Notes: a model not told the origin generated them from the sequence alone. A stretch of 37,668 nt of DNA from Pseudomonadota bacterium (GCA_023454395.1 JAEYFY010000435.1:1-37668); one strand, 5' to 3'; numbered from the stretch's first letter, positions 27,207 through 34,307 are shown. Translations and numbers: made by a program.

Positions 27207-27422
27207 TTATTCTGTTTTTGCTGATATCAGTTCAAAACCTATAGCATTTGTTTTCTTCAAGACTTCTGAATTTCCAGTTTCATAAATATTATCATGAACA
27301 ATTTTGGCACAAACCTTTACCTCACCTTCACTTTCATCATTTACTTTTATACCAGAGCATGATCTTCTTCCTTCTACATATGAATAACCCACTATAAGAA
27401 ATATTAAAATGAGAATGACTTA
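27207..27422 (-). pseudogene. Small secreted-type ORF without a start codon
   Basis: The minus-strand frame is open from just after a TAA (about 27425) to 27207. It begins with a hydrophobic run, VILILIFLIVGYSYV, that looks like the core of a signal peptide. A soluble part with two cysteines follows (RRSCSGIKV, EGEVKVCAKIV). No ATG is present before the hydrophobic run; the only start is a GTG (27392) inside it, and no ribosome site is seen. It is probably a gene that lost its start, or one that uses an unusual codon. It follows the gltP terminator region on the same strand. Confidence 0.4.
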
Positions 27423-27433
27423 GCGTAAAAAAG

Positions 27434-27495
27434 GGAGAATAGAATTCTTAGAACATGATATTCTCCTAAAAGCCTCTTAAGGGCTTTTAGGAGAA
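27434..27495 (-). terminator. Overlapping hairpins after gltP
   Basis: On the minus strand, hairpin 1 pairs 27495-27482 with 27474-27461 (14 bp, perfect) but has no T-run. Hairpin 2 pairs 27466-27459 with 27441-27434 (GGAGAATA / TATTCTCC) and is followed by C then six T, a terminator. The two share the bases at 27461-27466, so only one can form at a time. Confidence 0.7.
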
Positions 27496-27507
27496 AGCAA
27501 CTAAAAT

Positions 27508-28809
27508 CTAACTTTTAAAAGTTGCTTCATAATCTTTAGATTTATTCTTATCAAATTGATGCTCCCATTTAGCAATGACTAAAGCAGCGAGTGCATTACC
27601 AATTACATTTAATGCTGTTCTTGCCATATCTAATATTCGGTCTATTCCAGCAATAAAAGCCAACCCTTCTAGCGGAATACCTACACTTCCTAATGTCGCC
27701 AATAACACAACAAACGAGACACCCGGCACTCCCGCAATCCCTTTAGATGTGATCATTAGCGTCACTACAAGGGTAATTTCTTGCCAGATACTGAGATCAA
27801 TACCATACAACTGAGCAATAAAGATGGCAGCAATACTTTGATAGAGTGTAGAGCCATCGAGATTAAATGAATAGCCAATTGGAATAACAAAGCTCGTCAC
27901 TGATTTGGAAGCACCATATTTCTCCATCTTATCCATAATTCTTGGTAAGACTGTTTCAGAACTTGCTGTCGAATAAGCCAGTATTAATTCATCTTTTAAG
28001 ATTTTGATTAAAGTAAAAATGTTGATACCACAATATTTTGCAACCAATCCTAGTACAACAATTGCAAAAAACAAGATGGCACCATGAACCAGTAATACCA
28101 ATTTAATAAGTGGGATCAAAGAGGTGAACCCAAAATTTGCAACAGTGACAGAAATAAGCCCGAATACACCGATAGGTGCATACATCATAATCATATGTGT
28201 TACTCGGAACATCGTTTCTGAAAATGTTTGTAACACAATTAATAACGGTTCTCTTTTTTCCACTGGTAAGGAAGATAATCCCATACCAAAAATAACGGCA
28301 AAGAAAATTACTGGCAACATTTCACCGCTTGACATAGCAGCAAAGATATTAGATGGAACAAGCGATAATATCGTCGCCATTATACCATGTGACTGACTTT
28401 CCACTTGTTGGGTAGTTTTTTCATACTGGGATATATCAACTTGGCTAAGTGTTGACATATCAATTCCTACGCCAGGTTGGAATATATTCGCTAGGCTTAT
28501 TCCAACGATAATCGCTATTGTCGTGATAATTTCAAAATAGAGGATAGTTTTAAACCCTAGCTTACCTAGTTGTTTAGTATTCCCTACCCCCGCTATTCCG
28601 ACTACCAATGTTGAAATAACAATTGGTACAACTATCATTTTGATTAACTGAATAAATATTTTACCCGCAGGAGATAAAACATTCATAATTAACCATTCTT
28701 TGTTTTCATTATCGTGCAAAATTGCACCAACAATAATCCCTAAAATGAGCGCAGTTAGAATTTGCCAACCAAGGCCAAATTTAAATTTGTGAGTTTTATT
28801 TGCTGTCAT
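27508..28809 (-). CDS. gltP: Glutamate/aspartate:proton symporter GltP
   Basis: 433 aa, collinear with E. coli GltP. It carries the re-entrant loop signatures AYSTASSETVLPRIMDKMEKYG (the SSE motif), SFNLDGSTLYQS (the NLDGS variant of the NMDGT ion-site motif), TSKGIAGVPGVSFVVLLATLGSVG, and FIAGIDRILDMARTALNVIGN with the substrate-binding Asp and Arg. It is an eight-helix inner-membrane DAACS-family transporter for dicarboxylic amino acids. It is a single-gene unit followed by overlapping hairpins. Confidence 0.96.
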   Translation of the reverse strand: MTANKTHKFKFGLGWQILTALILGIIVGAILHDNENKEWLIMNVLSPAGKIFIQLIKMIVVPIVISTLVVGIAGVGNTKQLGKLGFKTILYFEIITTIAIIVGISLANIFQPGVGIDMSTLSQVDISQYEKTTQQVESQSHGIMATILSLVPSNIFAAMSSGEMLPVIFFAVIFGMGLSSLPVEKREPLLIVLQTFSETMFRVTHMIMMYAPIGVFGLISVTVANFGFTSLIPLIKLVLLVHGAILFFAIVVLGLVAKYCGINIFTLIKILKDELILAYSTASSETVLPRIMDKMEKYGASKSVTSFVIPIGYSFNLDGSTLYQSIAAIFIAQLYGIDLSIWQEITLVVTLMITSKGIAGVPGVSFVVLLATLGSVGIPLEGLAFIAGIDRILDMARTALNVIGNALAALVIAKWEHQFDKNKSKDYEATFKS

Positions 28810-29068
28810 TGTTATATTCCTATTTTTGTTTCTATTTTGTTATACTTTATTTTATGAGTACAAAACAAATAAATATTCTATAAAAAAACGATTAAGGGCA
28901 ATGCAACAATAATAAACCAACTACCGTCACAAGAACTAAACAAAAAAATATAAAAAAGAAACAAAATAACAACAATTAATTAACCTTGCATTCTATTGAT
29001 ATACTACGTACTCTAGAAAAGGATACTACGACAACTTGATAAATTAATAGGATTGAATATATCAAGCA

Positions 29069-29112
29069 AAAATATAAAAAATGCCACGCTCATATGGTAT
29101 TTTTTATATTTT
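29069..29112. terminator. Orphan long AT-rich hairpin
   Basis: An 18-bp arm (AAAATATAAAAAATGCCA) pairs with TGGTATTTTTTATATTTT, one G-U pair, loop 8 nt, with built-in T-runs in both directions. No intact gene ends at it. On the minus strand it is the first terminator after the phage-like remnants to its right. Confidence 0.6.
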
Positions 29113-29294
29113 AAACTTTTACCGATACATTACTTCACTTGCACTCTATCTCTCTAATTTTATTAAAGAAAACGAACATTATAGGATTAATAGCACGAAT
29201 ATGATAAAAATTTTCTTTGTTTATAAATAAAATTCGCACATTCTAACAAATAGATGGATCCAGAGTGTCTAAATATACATTACTGTTTTTAGTG

Positions 29295-29444
29295 CTATCT
29301 TGTTAAGAATTTTGTTTCATCAAAGTTTTTAGGTTTATGCCCTTTTATGGGAACATCAATATCTCTAATAACCGCTGGTTTAATGTCACTCGCATTTATG
29401 GAGCTTTCAGGTTTAGTTAAAGCATGAACACATATAATCGAATA
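29295..29444 (-). pseudogene. C-terminal remnant of an unidentified gene
   Basis: An open stretch of 49 codons with no start ends ...SDIKPAVIRDIDVPIKGHKPKNFDETKFLTR. Composition and codon use look coding (balanced charged residues, no low complexity). The source family is not recognised. It lies beside other phage remnants. Confidence 0.4.
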
Positions 29445-29507
29445 TTAATAATATATAAATACTTCACCTCAAGATATCGAGAGTTCTCATCTTTATCCTT
29501 CCGCTTT

Positions 29508-29678
29508 CTAAGCCTCTTCTGTAAATAGTTTCACATAATCATTATCTTCTGCAAACTGAAATAATCTTTTAGCTGATTCATAAACATTCGCTTTTATTTT
29601 TGCTCTTTTAATAACCGCTTTTCTCCGTTCTTCGGTTATATACCGATCATTGATTGCTTTTAAATTACTAACCGTCAT
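29508..29678 (-). CDS. Small phage-like protein
   Basis: 56 aa: MTVSNLKAINDRYITEERRKAVIKRAKIKANVYESAKRLFQFAEDNDYVKLFTEEA. It is highly charged, all-helical and coding-like. It resembles the many small uncharacterised proteins of enterobacterial prophages, and debris of phage genes lies next to it. No ribosome site stands out. The function is unknown, and it may be a leftover. Confidence 0.5.
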   Translation of the reverse strand: MTVSNLKAINDRYITEERRKAVIKRAKIKANVYESAKRLFQFAEDNDYVKLFTEEA

Positions 29679-29860
29679 ATCAGCCTATAAACAAAAAAAC
29701 CGCCTAAGCGATCTTATTAAAACAATAATTGAAAATTAAAGATAAAAGATAAAAGATAAATCTCATAAAAATATATATTACAAAGTTAGATAAAACCAAG
29801 AAAAATAAAATAAATAAAAAGTTAATTTATCATTATCAATCAAATGATTAAAATAACAAG

Positions 29861-29887
29861 AAAAACCCCGCATATAGCGGGGTTTTT
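29861..29887 (-). terminator. Terminator of the small lipoprotein gene
   Basis: Eleven-bp stem AAAAACCCCGC / GCGGGGTTTTT, loop ATATA, T-run on either side; 17 bases after the lipoprotein stop. Confidence 0.92.
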
Positions 29888-29903
29888 AGTCTATATTCTA
29901 CTT

Positions 29904-30101
29904 TTAAAAATTACGTCCCATACTTTTTCTTTCTAATTGATCTTGGTAAACACGCTGATTATCTTTTATTGTGTTAAAAACACTATCAGAGTACGGATCA
30001 ACTTTTTGAGAATTTCGATTATATCTGTCAACATCAGACTGGGAAGTTGAACAACCGGATATAAAAAAAATGGCTAATAACGTTAACAGTTGTAGTTTCA
30101 T
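29904..30101 (-). CDS. Small predicted lipoprotein
   Basis: 65 aa from ATG 30101, giving MKLQLLTLLAIFFISGCSTSQ, a lipoprotein signal with lipobox ISGC (Cys17). The mature part is short, charged and helical (DVDRYNRNSQKVDPYSDSVFNTIKDNQRVYQDQLERKSMGRNF). An in-frame start at 30125 would spoil the signal. It has a very strong terminator. The sequence type is common in Proteus, with function unknown to me. It could be a bacterial gene lying between phage remnants or phage cargo. Confidence 0.7.
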   Translation of the reverse strand: MKLQLLTLLAIFFISGCSTSQSDVDRYNRNSQKVDPYSDSVFNTIKDNQRVYQDQLERKSMGRNF

Positions 30102-30312
30102 ATAAATTTTAACTAAATTAAGCAAAGTTTTATGTTTTTCAGTTTATAACACAAAATGCATCTAATAAAAAGCGACAACGATACAGTGCAACAAAAACTT
30201 ATAATGATAAAGTTAAGAGCAATTCTTATATCAAAATATCATCCGATTAATTATCCTTTCAATATATCTAAAATATGCAGGACATAATACAAATAAGCTT
30301 CAACCGTTAGTC

Positions 30313-30591
30313 TTGATAATAAGTACTCTCAGTTCATTTTCTGCTATATCTTCTAATATTGCAGAAAATCTGATTATAAAAGTAAAATTATCAACTGAAA
30401 GCACTGTTGTTATCTGCAGTGTTTCAAAATACCAAAAAATCTTTCGATATCATCGTAATGAGCAAAAGCCAGAAGCCACTAAATCTCACAAAAGATACTG
30501 ATTGTTACAACGCCTTCGATAGTAAAGAAAATAAATTTTCGGCAAGAGCCATAAATTCATCATTACTTGATGGGATAATAAACAAGTAACC
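30313..30591 (+). pseudogene. Possible frameshifted gene for an exported protein
   Basis: The first frame reads LVLIISTLSSFSAISSNIAENLIIKVKLSTEST, a signal-peptide-like run, and then stops looking coding. About 30400 the next frame continues with SAVFQNTKKSFDIIVMSKSQKPLNLTKDTDCYNAF to 30591. Joining them needs one frameshift. The product is not identified, and the end overlaps the DUF968 remnant on the other strand, so this is tentative. Confidence 0.3.
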
Positions 30592-30735
30592 CATCATGAT
30601 GTTGACATAATGGAATAGTGAATAAGTTATAAGCGTTCGTTCCCATGCCTCCCATACCATGCCCGATGATATGATTATCATGGTACCAACAAGTCCGTAT
30701 CACACCGTCTTTATACCATGTGGTTGTTAATTAAT
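30563..30735 (-). pseudogene. Remnant of a DUF968 phage protein
   Basis: The minus-strand frame encodes ...WYKDGVIRTCWYHDN followed by HIIGHGMGGMGTNAYNLFTIPLC and QHHDGLL. The block IIGHGxGGMGTxAxxLFxIPLCxxHH is the hallmark of the HNH-like DUF968 proteins found in the early/Q regions of lambdoid prophages. Both ends are missing: there is a stop just upstream and the tail after HHDGLL is unrelated. It is a fragment of an earlier prophage. Confidence 0.75.
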
Positions 30736-30751
30736 AATGATGATAACTGTC

Positions 30752-30862
30752 ATGCTTATCGTTAATCTGGCAGCAATGGATATTGCTGCACATAAAACAC
30801 AAAATATGACTGATAAATACCACAACGATAGAAGCAAAGAATGGCAAATCATTGCTGTTTAA
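30752..30862 (+). pseudogene. C-terminal remnant of a tyrosine integrase
   Basis: 36 codons ending in TAA: ...IAAHKTQNMTDKYHNDRSKEWQIIAV. The pattern H(K/S)xxxMTxxYxxDRxxEW is the C-terminus of phage tyrosine recombinases, including the nucleophile Tyr (Y23 of the fragment) and the preceding His. The catalytic Arg boxes are gone. It lies 97 bases from the icd attachment site and points towards it, as expected for an integrase next to its att site. Confidence 0.7.
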
Positions 30863-30958
30863 TTGAGCAGTTTTGGGGATATTTTGGGGAAGAATTTTAT
30901 AGTACAAAAAATAAATAGGAACTAATAAACTCCCATTAACTATTTATCAAATCAACAA

Positions 30959-31123
30959 TTACATATGTTTGATAATCGCGTCACCAAACTCGCTACATTT
31001 CAGCAGTTTAGCGCCTTCTAACTCACGTTTGAAATCATAAGTTACAGTCTTAGCAGCAATCGCACCTTCCATACCGTTAATGATTAAGTCAGCCGCTTCA
31101 GTCCAACCCATGTGGCGTAGCAT
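30959..31123 (-). pseudogene. icd: Displaced 3' end of icd: prophage attachment site
   Basis: 165 bases encode [54 protein letters not shown] and a stop, the last 54 residues of isocitrate dehydrogenase. Homology ends exactly at 31123: the bases beyond do not continue with the expected (S/G)AEM. Phages of the e14/21 type integrate in icd and replace its last ~165 bp, leaving the old end (icdC in E. coli) at the far side of the prophage. The full icd gene with a phage-supplied end should lie to the right of the window on the minus strand. Confidence 0.92.
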
Positions 31124-31548
31124 TATATAAATCAGCCATTACTAACTATTTGTTTATTAAGGTATATTCACTCTTAATATACTTAAAAGACAGTGATTAT
31201 ACCTTTTTATAACTACTTGATTACCATAATACTTTTATTGGTTTTGATAACCACTAATTAGGGCTGTAAACATGATTTAGTGAGTGTTCGGAACATTAGC
31301 TAGGAAAATGGGAATAAGTTCTGAGTTAAAAGATATGGAATGCAAAATCACAAAAGACTCGGAGTCCTTCAGAAGCATTAAAACATTGTGGATAATACGT
31401 AATTATTTAAAAGAAAAACGCCAAATATCTGATACATGGTTTGAGAAGCTTTGTCCCTTAAAGATAGGTTGTACATTATCTAGGTGTAACATATGCAATA
31501 TTATGAGTATAGTAATGAAAATTTTTCAAATAAAGCTCAATTCGTATT
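31124..31548. other. Prophage end next to the icd site, no clear gene
   Basis: About 425 bases. A plus-strand frame from a GTG (31284) is open for 97 codons but has no ribosome site, an odd composition rich in Ile, Lys and Cys, and overlaps the 3' end of the next gene, so I do not call it. No integrase is on this side. Confidence 0.5.
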
Positions 31549-31770
31549 TTAATTTATTAATTCCAAATAATTTTTAGGTAATGGTAATCTCATTTCTTGA
31601 GACAATTGTTGTAATTTATCAATAATTTCTTTTTTGCCTTTATCTCCTGAAATTTTATAATTTCTTTTTGCTGACTCTAGAATAGTATTCAAAGTAGCTG
31701 ACGAACCTAAACCACCAAGACCTTCAGTCTTAGTTAATATTTCATAAATATCTTGATTAAAGTTAGACAT
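31549..31770 (-). CDS. Small prophage protein of unknown function
   Basis: 73 aa from ATG 31770 (AAGAGA upstream): MSNFNQDIYEILTKTEGLGGLGSSATLNTILESAKRNYKISGDKGKKEIIDKLQQLSQEMRLPLPKNYLELIN. It is soluble and helical, with a Gly-rich turn GLGGLGSS. It is the last gene of the prophage before the icd site. A bidirectional terminator stands just upstream, so it has its own transcript. I do not recognise it. Confidence 0.6.
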   Translation of the reverse strand: MSNFNQDIYEILTKTEGLGGLGSSATLNTILESAKRNYKISGDKGKKEIIDKLQQLSQEMRLPLPKNYLELIN

Positions 31771-31800
31771 TCGCATTCTCTTTATTTTATGCAAACAATA

Positions 31801-31820
31801 AAACCCACCGCAGTGGGTTT
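31801..31820. terminator. Bidirectional terminator in the prophage cargo
   Basis: AAACCCAC / GTGGGTTT with loop CGCA; T's follow in both directions. It closes the 45-aa ORF transcript to its right. Confidence 0.88.
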
Positions 31821-31830
31821 TAATTATTTA

Positions 31831-31968
31831 TTATACCTTTGGATAATTTCGATAATGTTGTCGTACATGTTCCATTTTATCAAAACGACGGCGAGTATAC
31901 GCACACACATATACTTGCCTATCACAAACATACACATAACTATCTAAAGTATTTTCATGAATAATCAT
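31831..31968 (-). CDS. Small basic prophage protein
   Basis: 45 aa from ATG 31968 (GAGG nine bases upstream): MIIHENTLDSYVYVCDRQVYVCAYTRRRFDKMEHVRQHYRNYPKV. Two short beta strands each contain a Cys (YVYVCDRQVYVCAY), followed by a basic helix. Further in-frame ATGs upstream (31983, 32031) have poorer ribosome sites. It ends 10 bases before a strong terminator. The function is unknown, but the good signals and compact fold-like pattern support a real gene. Confidence 0.6.
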   Translation of the reverse strand: MIIHENTLDSYVYVCDRQVYVCAYTRRRFDKMEHVRQHYRNYPKV

Positions 31969-32088
31969 GATAATGAGCCTCATATACCAACCAAAAGACC
32001 CATTTCGGTTGACTTTTAGAAGGGATACCATTATCTTTAATTTGCGAAGATTAAGGATTATGGTGGGTCGATCCCATTATTATCTTGT

Positions 32089-32115
32089 AAAAAAGCTCCC
32101 TCTGGGGGCTTTTTT
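32089..32115. terminator. Bidirectional terminator after the 157-aa protein gene
   Basis: AAAAAAGCTCCC / GGGGGCTTTTTT (one G-U pair), loop TCT, T-runs on both sides. It overlaps the stop codon of the 157-aa gene. Confidence 0.9.
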
Positions 32116-32587
32116 ATTGTCGAATAGCAAATGATTTAATAATCGTAGCGATTCTATCCGCCTCTTCTTCTGATAAATCACGTGGTAAATTCTCAATATT
32201 GACAATAAGATTCTCACGTAGTGGAATAGGCAATGAGAAAGTCTTGACAACTTCTATTTCTTCTTCAACTTTTTTCTTTTGAGCTGGTTTACGTTTAACC
32301 ACTGGCTTTAGCTCCTCTCCATTTGTGTGAGCAATAAATTTATCTACTGCACTTTTGAATCTACTCAAATAAGTTCTAGCAGTCTCATCTTTAATATCAA
32401 CACCTTCCCGAAATTTATTTAGAATTTCTTGAAGATCCCATTCCGTTGCTAGCTGTTCATTGGGAATAGAATCAGATAAAGCAGCAACAACGATTTTGAT
32501 ATTTCCAGTAGTTCTTTCACTTAAAACACCGAGCCCATCAAGATTCTCAACAAATTCTATAAATTTTTCTTTTGTTGGGACATTCAT
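32114..32587 (-). CDS. Prophage cargo protein, lysine-rich hinge, unknown
   Basis: 157 aa, GAGG nine bases before the start. The N-terminal part (about 1-95) is helical and contains DETARTYLSRFKSAVDKFIAH, reminiscent of an integrase core-binding (SAM-like) domain. Then comes a basic hinge (KPVVKRKPAQKKK), an acidic stretch (VEEEIEVV) and a C-terminal module (FSLPIPLRENLIVNIENLPRDLSEEEADRIATIIKSFAIRQ). This last module recurs in my memory of small DNA-associated proteins of mobile elements. A DNA-binding regulator is a guess. A 10-bp tandem array lies 123-193 bases upstream of the start. Confidence 0.65.
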   Translation of the reverse strand: MNVPTKEKFIEFVENLDGLGVLSERTTGNIKIVVAALSDSIPNEQLATEWDLQEILNKFREGVDIKDETARTYLSRFKSAVDKFIAHTNGEELKPVVKRKPAQKKKVEEEIEVVKTFSLPIPLRENLIVNIENLPRDLSEEEADRIATIIKSFAIRQ

Positions 32588-32710
32588 AATAGCTAGCCTC
32601 GTTAATCAAATTTTAATCAATGATATTCACAAAAACAAAAAGAGTCAACACCAAGAGGTGAACTTTTAAAACTCTCAACTTGAGAGTTAAAATCCCATTT
32701 GTTAATGAAT

Positions 32711-32780
32711 GGTTGATGATGGTTGATGATGGTTGATGATGGTTGATGATGGTTCATGATGGTTCATGATGGTTCATGAT
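32711..32780. repeat. Seven-copy 10-bp tandem repeat
   Basis: Four perfect GGTTGATGAT units are followed by three perfect GGTTCATGAT units, with a degenerate unit on the left and GGTAAACC on the right. The period is about one DNA turn. The array is upstream of the 157-aa gene and has stops in all plus-strand frames. Confidence 0.95.
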
Positions 32781-32886
32781 GGTAAACCTTACATCAAAAA
32801 CCAACATTCAGTTATTTTAGAGTTTATTTAATTTTAATAAGTTATTGAGTTATAAAAAAATGCCGATCGTTACCTCAGAAATCTAA

Positions 32887-33000
32887 CGACAACAATCAGC
32901 ACATTTGAGAGCGTACTTTAACGAACGATTAGCATTTTATCGGGAGAGAAGTAAGAAGTTGCTGGATGGGAATTCTGTGCAGTATTTGAAAACAGAGTGA
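32887..33000 (+). pseudogene. Short coding remnant in the prophage cargo
   Basis: An open stretch of 37 codons after a TAA, no start: ...SAHLRAYFNERLAFYRERSKKLLDGNSVQYLKTE, amphipathic and coding-like, ending in TGA. The source is not recognised. Confidence 0.35.
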
Positions 33001-33293
33001 TTAGCATTAGCTCAAATTTAAAATAACTATTTTCTCATGGGATATAACTAATTTAGTAGTCCACTTTGAACGATGGGTGGGCGATGTAACTAACAATGTA
33101 GTCAATTTTTTAATGGTCCTAAAAGTCCACAAGAAGGTACGAATTTAAGTTGTTCTAGGTATTAATTGCCAGCCTGAATAGCATCAGCATCCCTAATTTA
33201 AGTAGAAGATAAACATGGTGTTTATATTTTGGAAATAAAGGATACACTTCAAAATAAATAGCCATGCGAATCAAAAGGAGATTAGAGACACAA
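33001..33293. other. Non-coding stretch downstream of the HEPN gene
   Basis: Nothing recognisable. There is no clear terminator for the HEPN transcript, which may run on into the 157-aa gene. Confidence 0.4.
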
Positions 33294-34106
33294 TCATACT
33301 TCTTTGTACTGATTCGCTAGCGCTGTTATTTTCTCTGCCGAGAGATGAGGTAGCTTAATCTTGATATACTTAATAATTTGACGAGTGCGTTTGGCACTGA
33401 TTACCTGTTTTTTCAATAGGCTAAATTGCTCATCATTATCTAATACTTCACTATATACTTGGATGCTTAAGTTAGAAATAGAAGAAATATAATACTCATC
33501 TATTTTCCTGCAGCATTTTATTAAAAAAGTAATCAGTGTCGTCGCTTCTTTCAGTGTAACTTTATCTGCATCATAGTCCTCTAATGTTTTCTTTACATCA
33601 AAATGATAAAAATTATCATATAAAAAAGAACTCTTTGACTCCAAGAACCTCTTGTCAGAAGAAGATAGCCCTGCACTTGAAGTACTTGCATGGACTATTC
33701 GATTGCGCCAATGACACACCAACTCAACTAACAAATACCATTCTTTTTCTATTTCAGGTATAAATTTGCAAAACTCAGAAAATCTTCTCGCTTTTGAATC
33801 ATTAGCAGAAAGTTTTGTTTTGAAATCTAACTTAAAATCGAGTTTCTTCCACAAGTCATCATTGCTAATATTGCTCATATATTCGAATAGAGCTTCGACT
33901 GCAAATACCAAAGAAGAACGAACTGCAAATCTACGTGCAGCAATACAGGTCTGCTCTAAATTTTTAGGTTTCCACTTGATATTTAACGCAGAATTTGGGG
34001 CTGAATTGGCAGGTAGATTTGAGAGGGCAACAGCTATGGTATTAAGATTATGTACACTATATCCAATTTCATTTAAAACAAATTTAAGATATTTACTCTC
34101 AGTCAT
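33294..34106 (-). CDS. HEPN-like putative ribonuclease encoded as prophage cargo
   Basis: 270 aa from ATG 34106 (AAGG upstream). The frame extends to 34148, but those codons lie inside the tRNA-like element. The protein is almost all helix. WRNRIVHAS (R134-N135-x3-H139) fits the Rx4-6H motif, usually RN...H, of HEPN RNases, in which the Arg and His cleave RNA in a dimer. The surrounding order is long helices before the motif, a loop (SSAGLSSSDKRF), then helices after it, and a basic C-terminus (SAKRTRQIIKYIKIKLPHL). HEPN proteins act in toxin-antitoxin, abortive infection and anticodon-nuclease systems. Its position between tail fibre and att site is a typical cargo site. Identification rests on the motif and helical pattern. 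Confidence 0.6.
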   Translation of the reverse strand: MTESKYLKFVLNEIGYSVHNLNTIAVALSNLPANSAPNSALNIKWKPKNLEQTCIAARRFAVRSSLVFAVEALFEYMSNISNDDLWKKLDFKLDFKTKLSANDSKARRFSEFCKFIPEIEKEWYLLVELVCHWRNRIVHASTSSAGLSSSDKRFLESKSSFLYDNFYHFDVKKTLEDYDADKVTLKEATTLITFLIKCCRKIDEYYISSISNLSIQVYSEVLDNDEQFSLLKKQVISAKRTRQIIKYIKIKLPHLSAEKITALANQYKEV

Positions 34107-34121
34107 CTGCTTAAACCTTGA

Positions 34122-34206
34122 TGGCATTGTCAGGATTTGAACCTGCATTTCCAGATTTCAAAAAATTTTTAGTTTCTGGTGTCTTAACCAGTTAGACGAT
34201 TACGCC
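34122..34206 (-). ncRNA. tRNA-like RNA with a 19-nt anticodon loop
   Basis: Exactly a 73-nt tRNA body plus 12 extra loop bases. Acceptor GGCGT pairs with ATGCC (one G-U), with two mismatches at the base. The D-arm GTCT / AGAC encloses AACTGGTTA (A14, G18, G19, A21 kept). The anticodon stem CCAGA / TCTGG is perfect. The T-arm has four pairs and loop TTCAAAT (T54, T55, C56, A58 kept), with discriminator A and no encoded CCA. The anticodon loop is replaced by 19 nt (AACTAAAAATTTTTTGAAA). The D-arm resembles tRNA-Glu. It has its own promoter, and the HEPN gene starts 16 bases after it. Confidence 0.75.
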
Positions 34207-34213
34207 AGTACAT

Positions 34214-34246
34214 AGTATAGTATACTTTTCTCAATACTTTAGTCAA
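34214..34246 (-). promoter_or_regulatory. Sigma-70 promoter of the tRNA-like/HEPN unit
   Basis: On the minus strand TTGACT (34246-34241), 16 bases, then TATACT (34224-34219). Initiation would fall at about 34212, only six bases before the tRNA-like 5' end. A second overlapping TATACT lies at 34219-34214. Confidence 0.8.
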
Positions 34247-34307
34247 TCATTATGGACAACAACTTCCGCTTCTGACGCAAAACAGACTACTGGCTCATAT
34301 ATAACTC

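Noticed and set aside
31284..31577. 97-codon plus-strand ORF beside the icd site
   Set aside because: GTG start without ribosome site, unusual composition, and overlap with the well-supported minus-strand gene at 31549.
32711..32780. CRISPR array or type III antitoxin RNA repeat
   Set aside because: The unit is 10 bp with no spacers, and no cas gene or ToxN-like endoribonuclease is adjacent. CRISPR repeats are about 24-40 bp with unique spacers, and ToxI repeats are longer.
34107..34148. Upstream extension of the HEPN protein (MQVQILTMPSRFKQ)
   Set aside because: These codons are the T-arm and acceptor of the tRNA-like element. The ATG at 34106 has its own ribosome site and a better N-terminus.
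34122..34206. Ordinary functional tRNA gene
   Set aside because: The anticodon loop has 19 bases, two acceptor pairs and one T-stem pair are mismatched, and no anticodon can be assigned.
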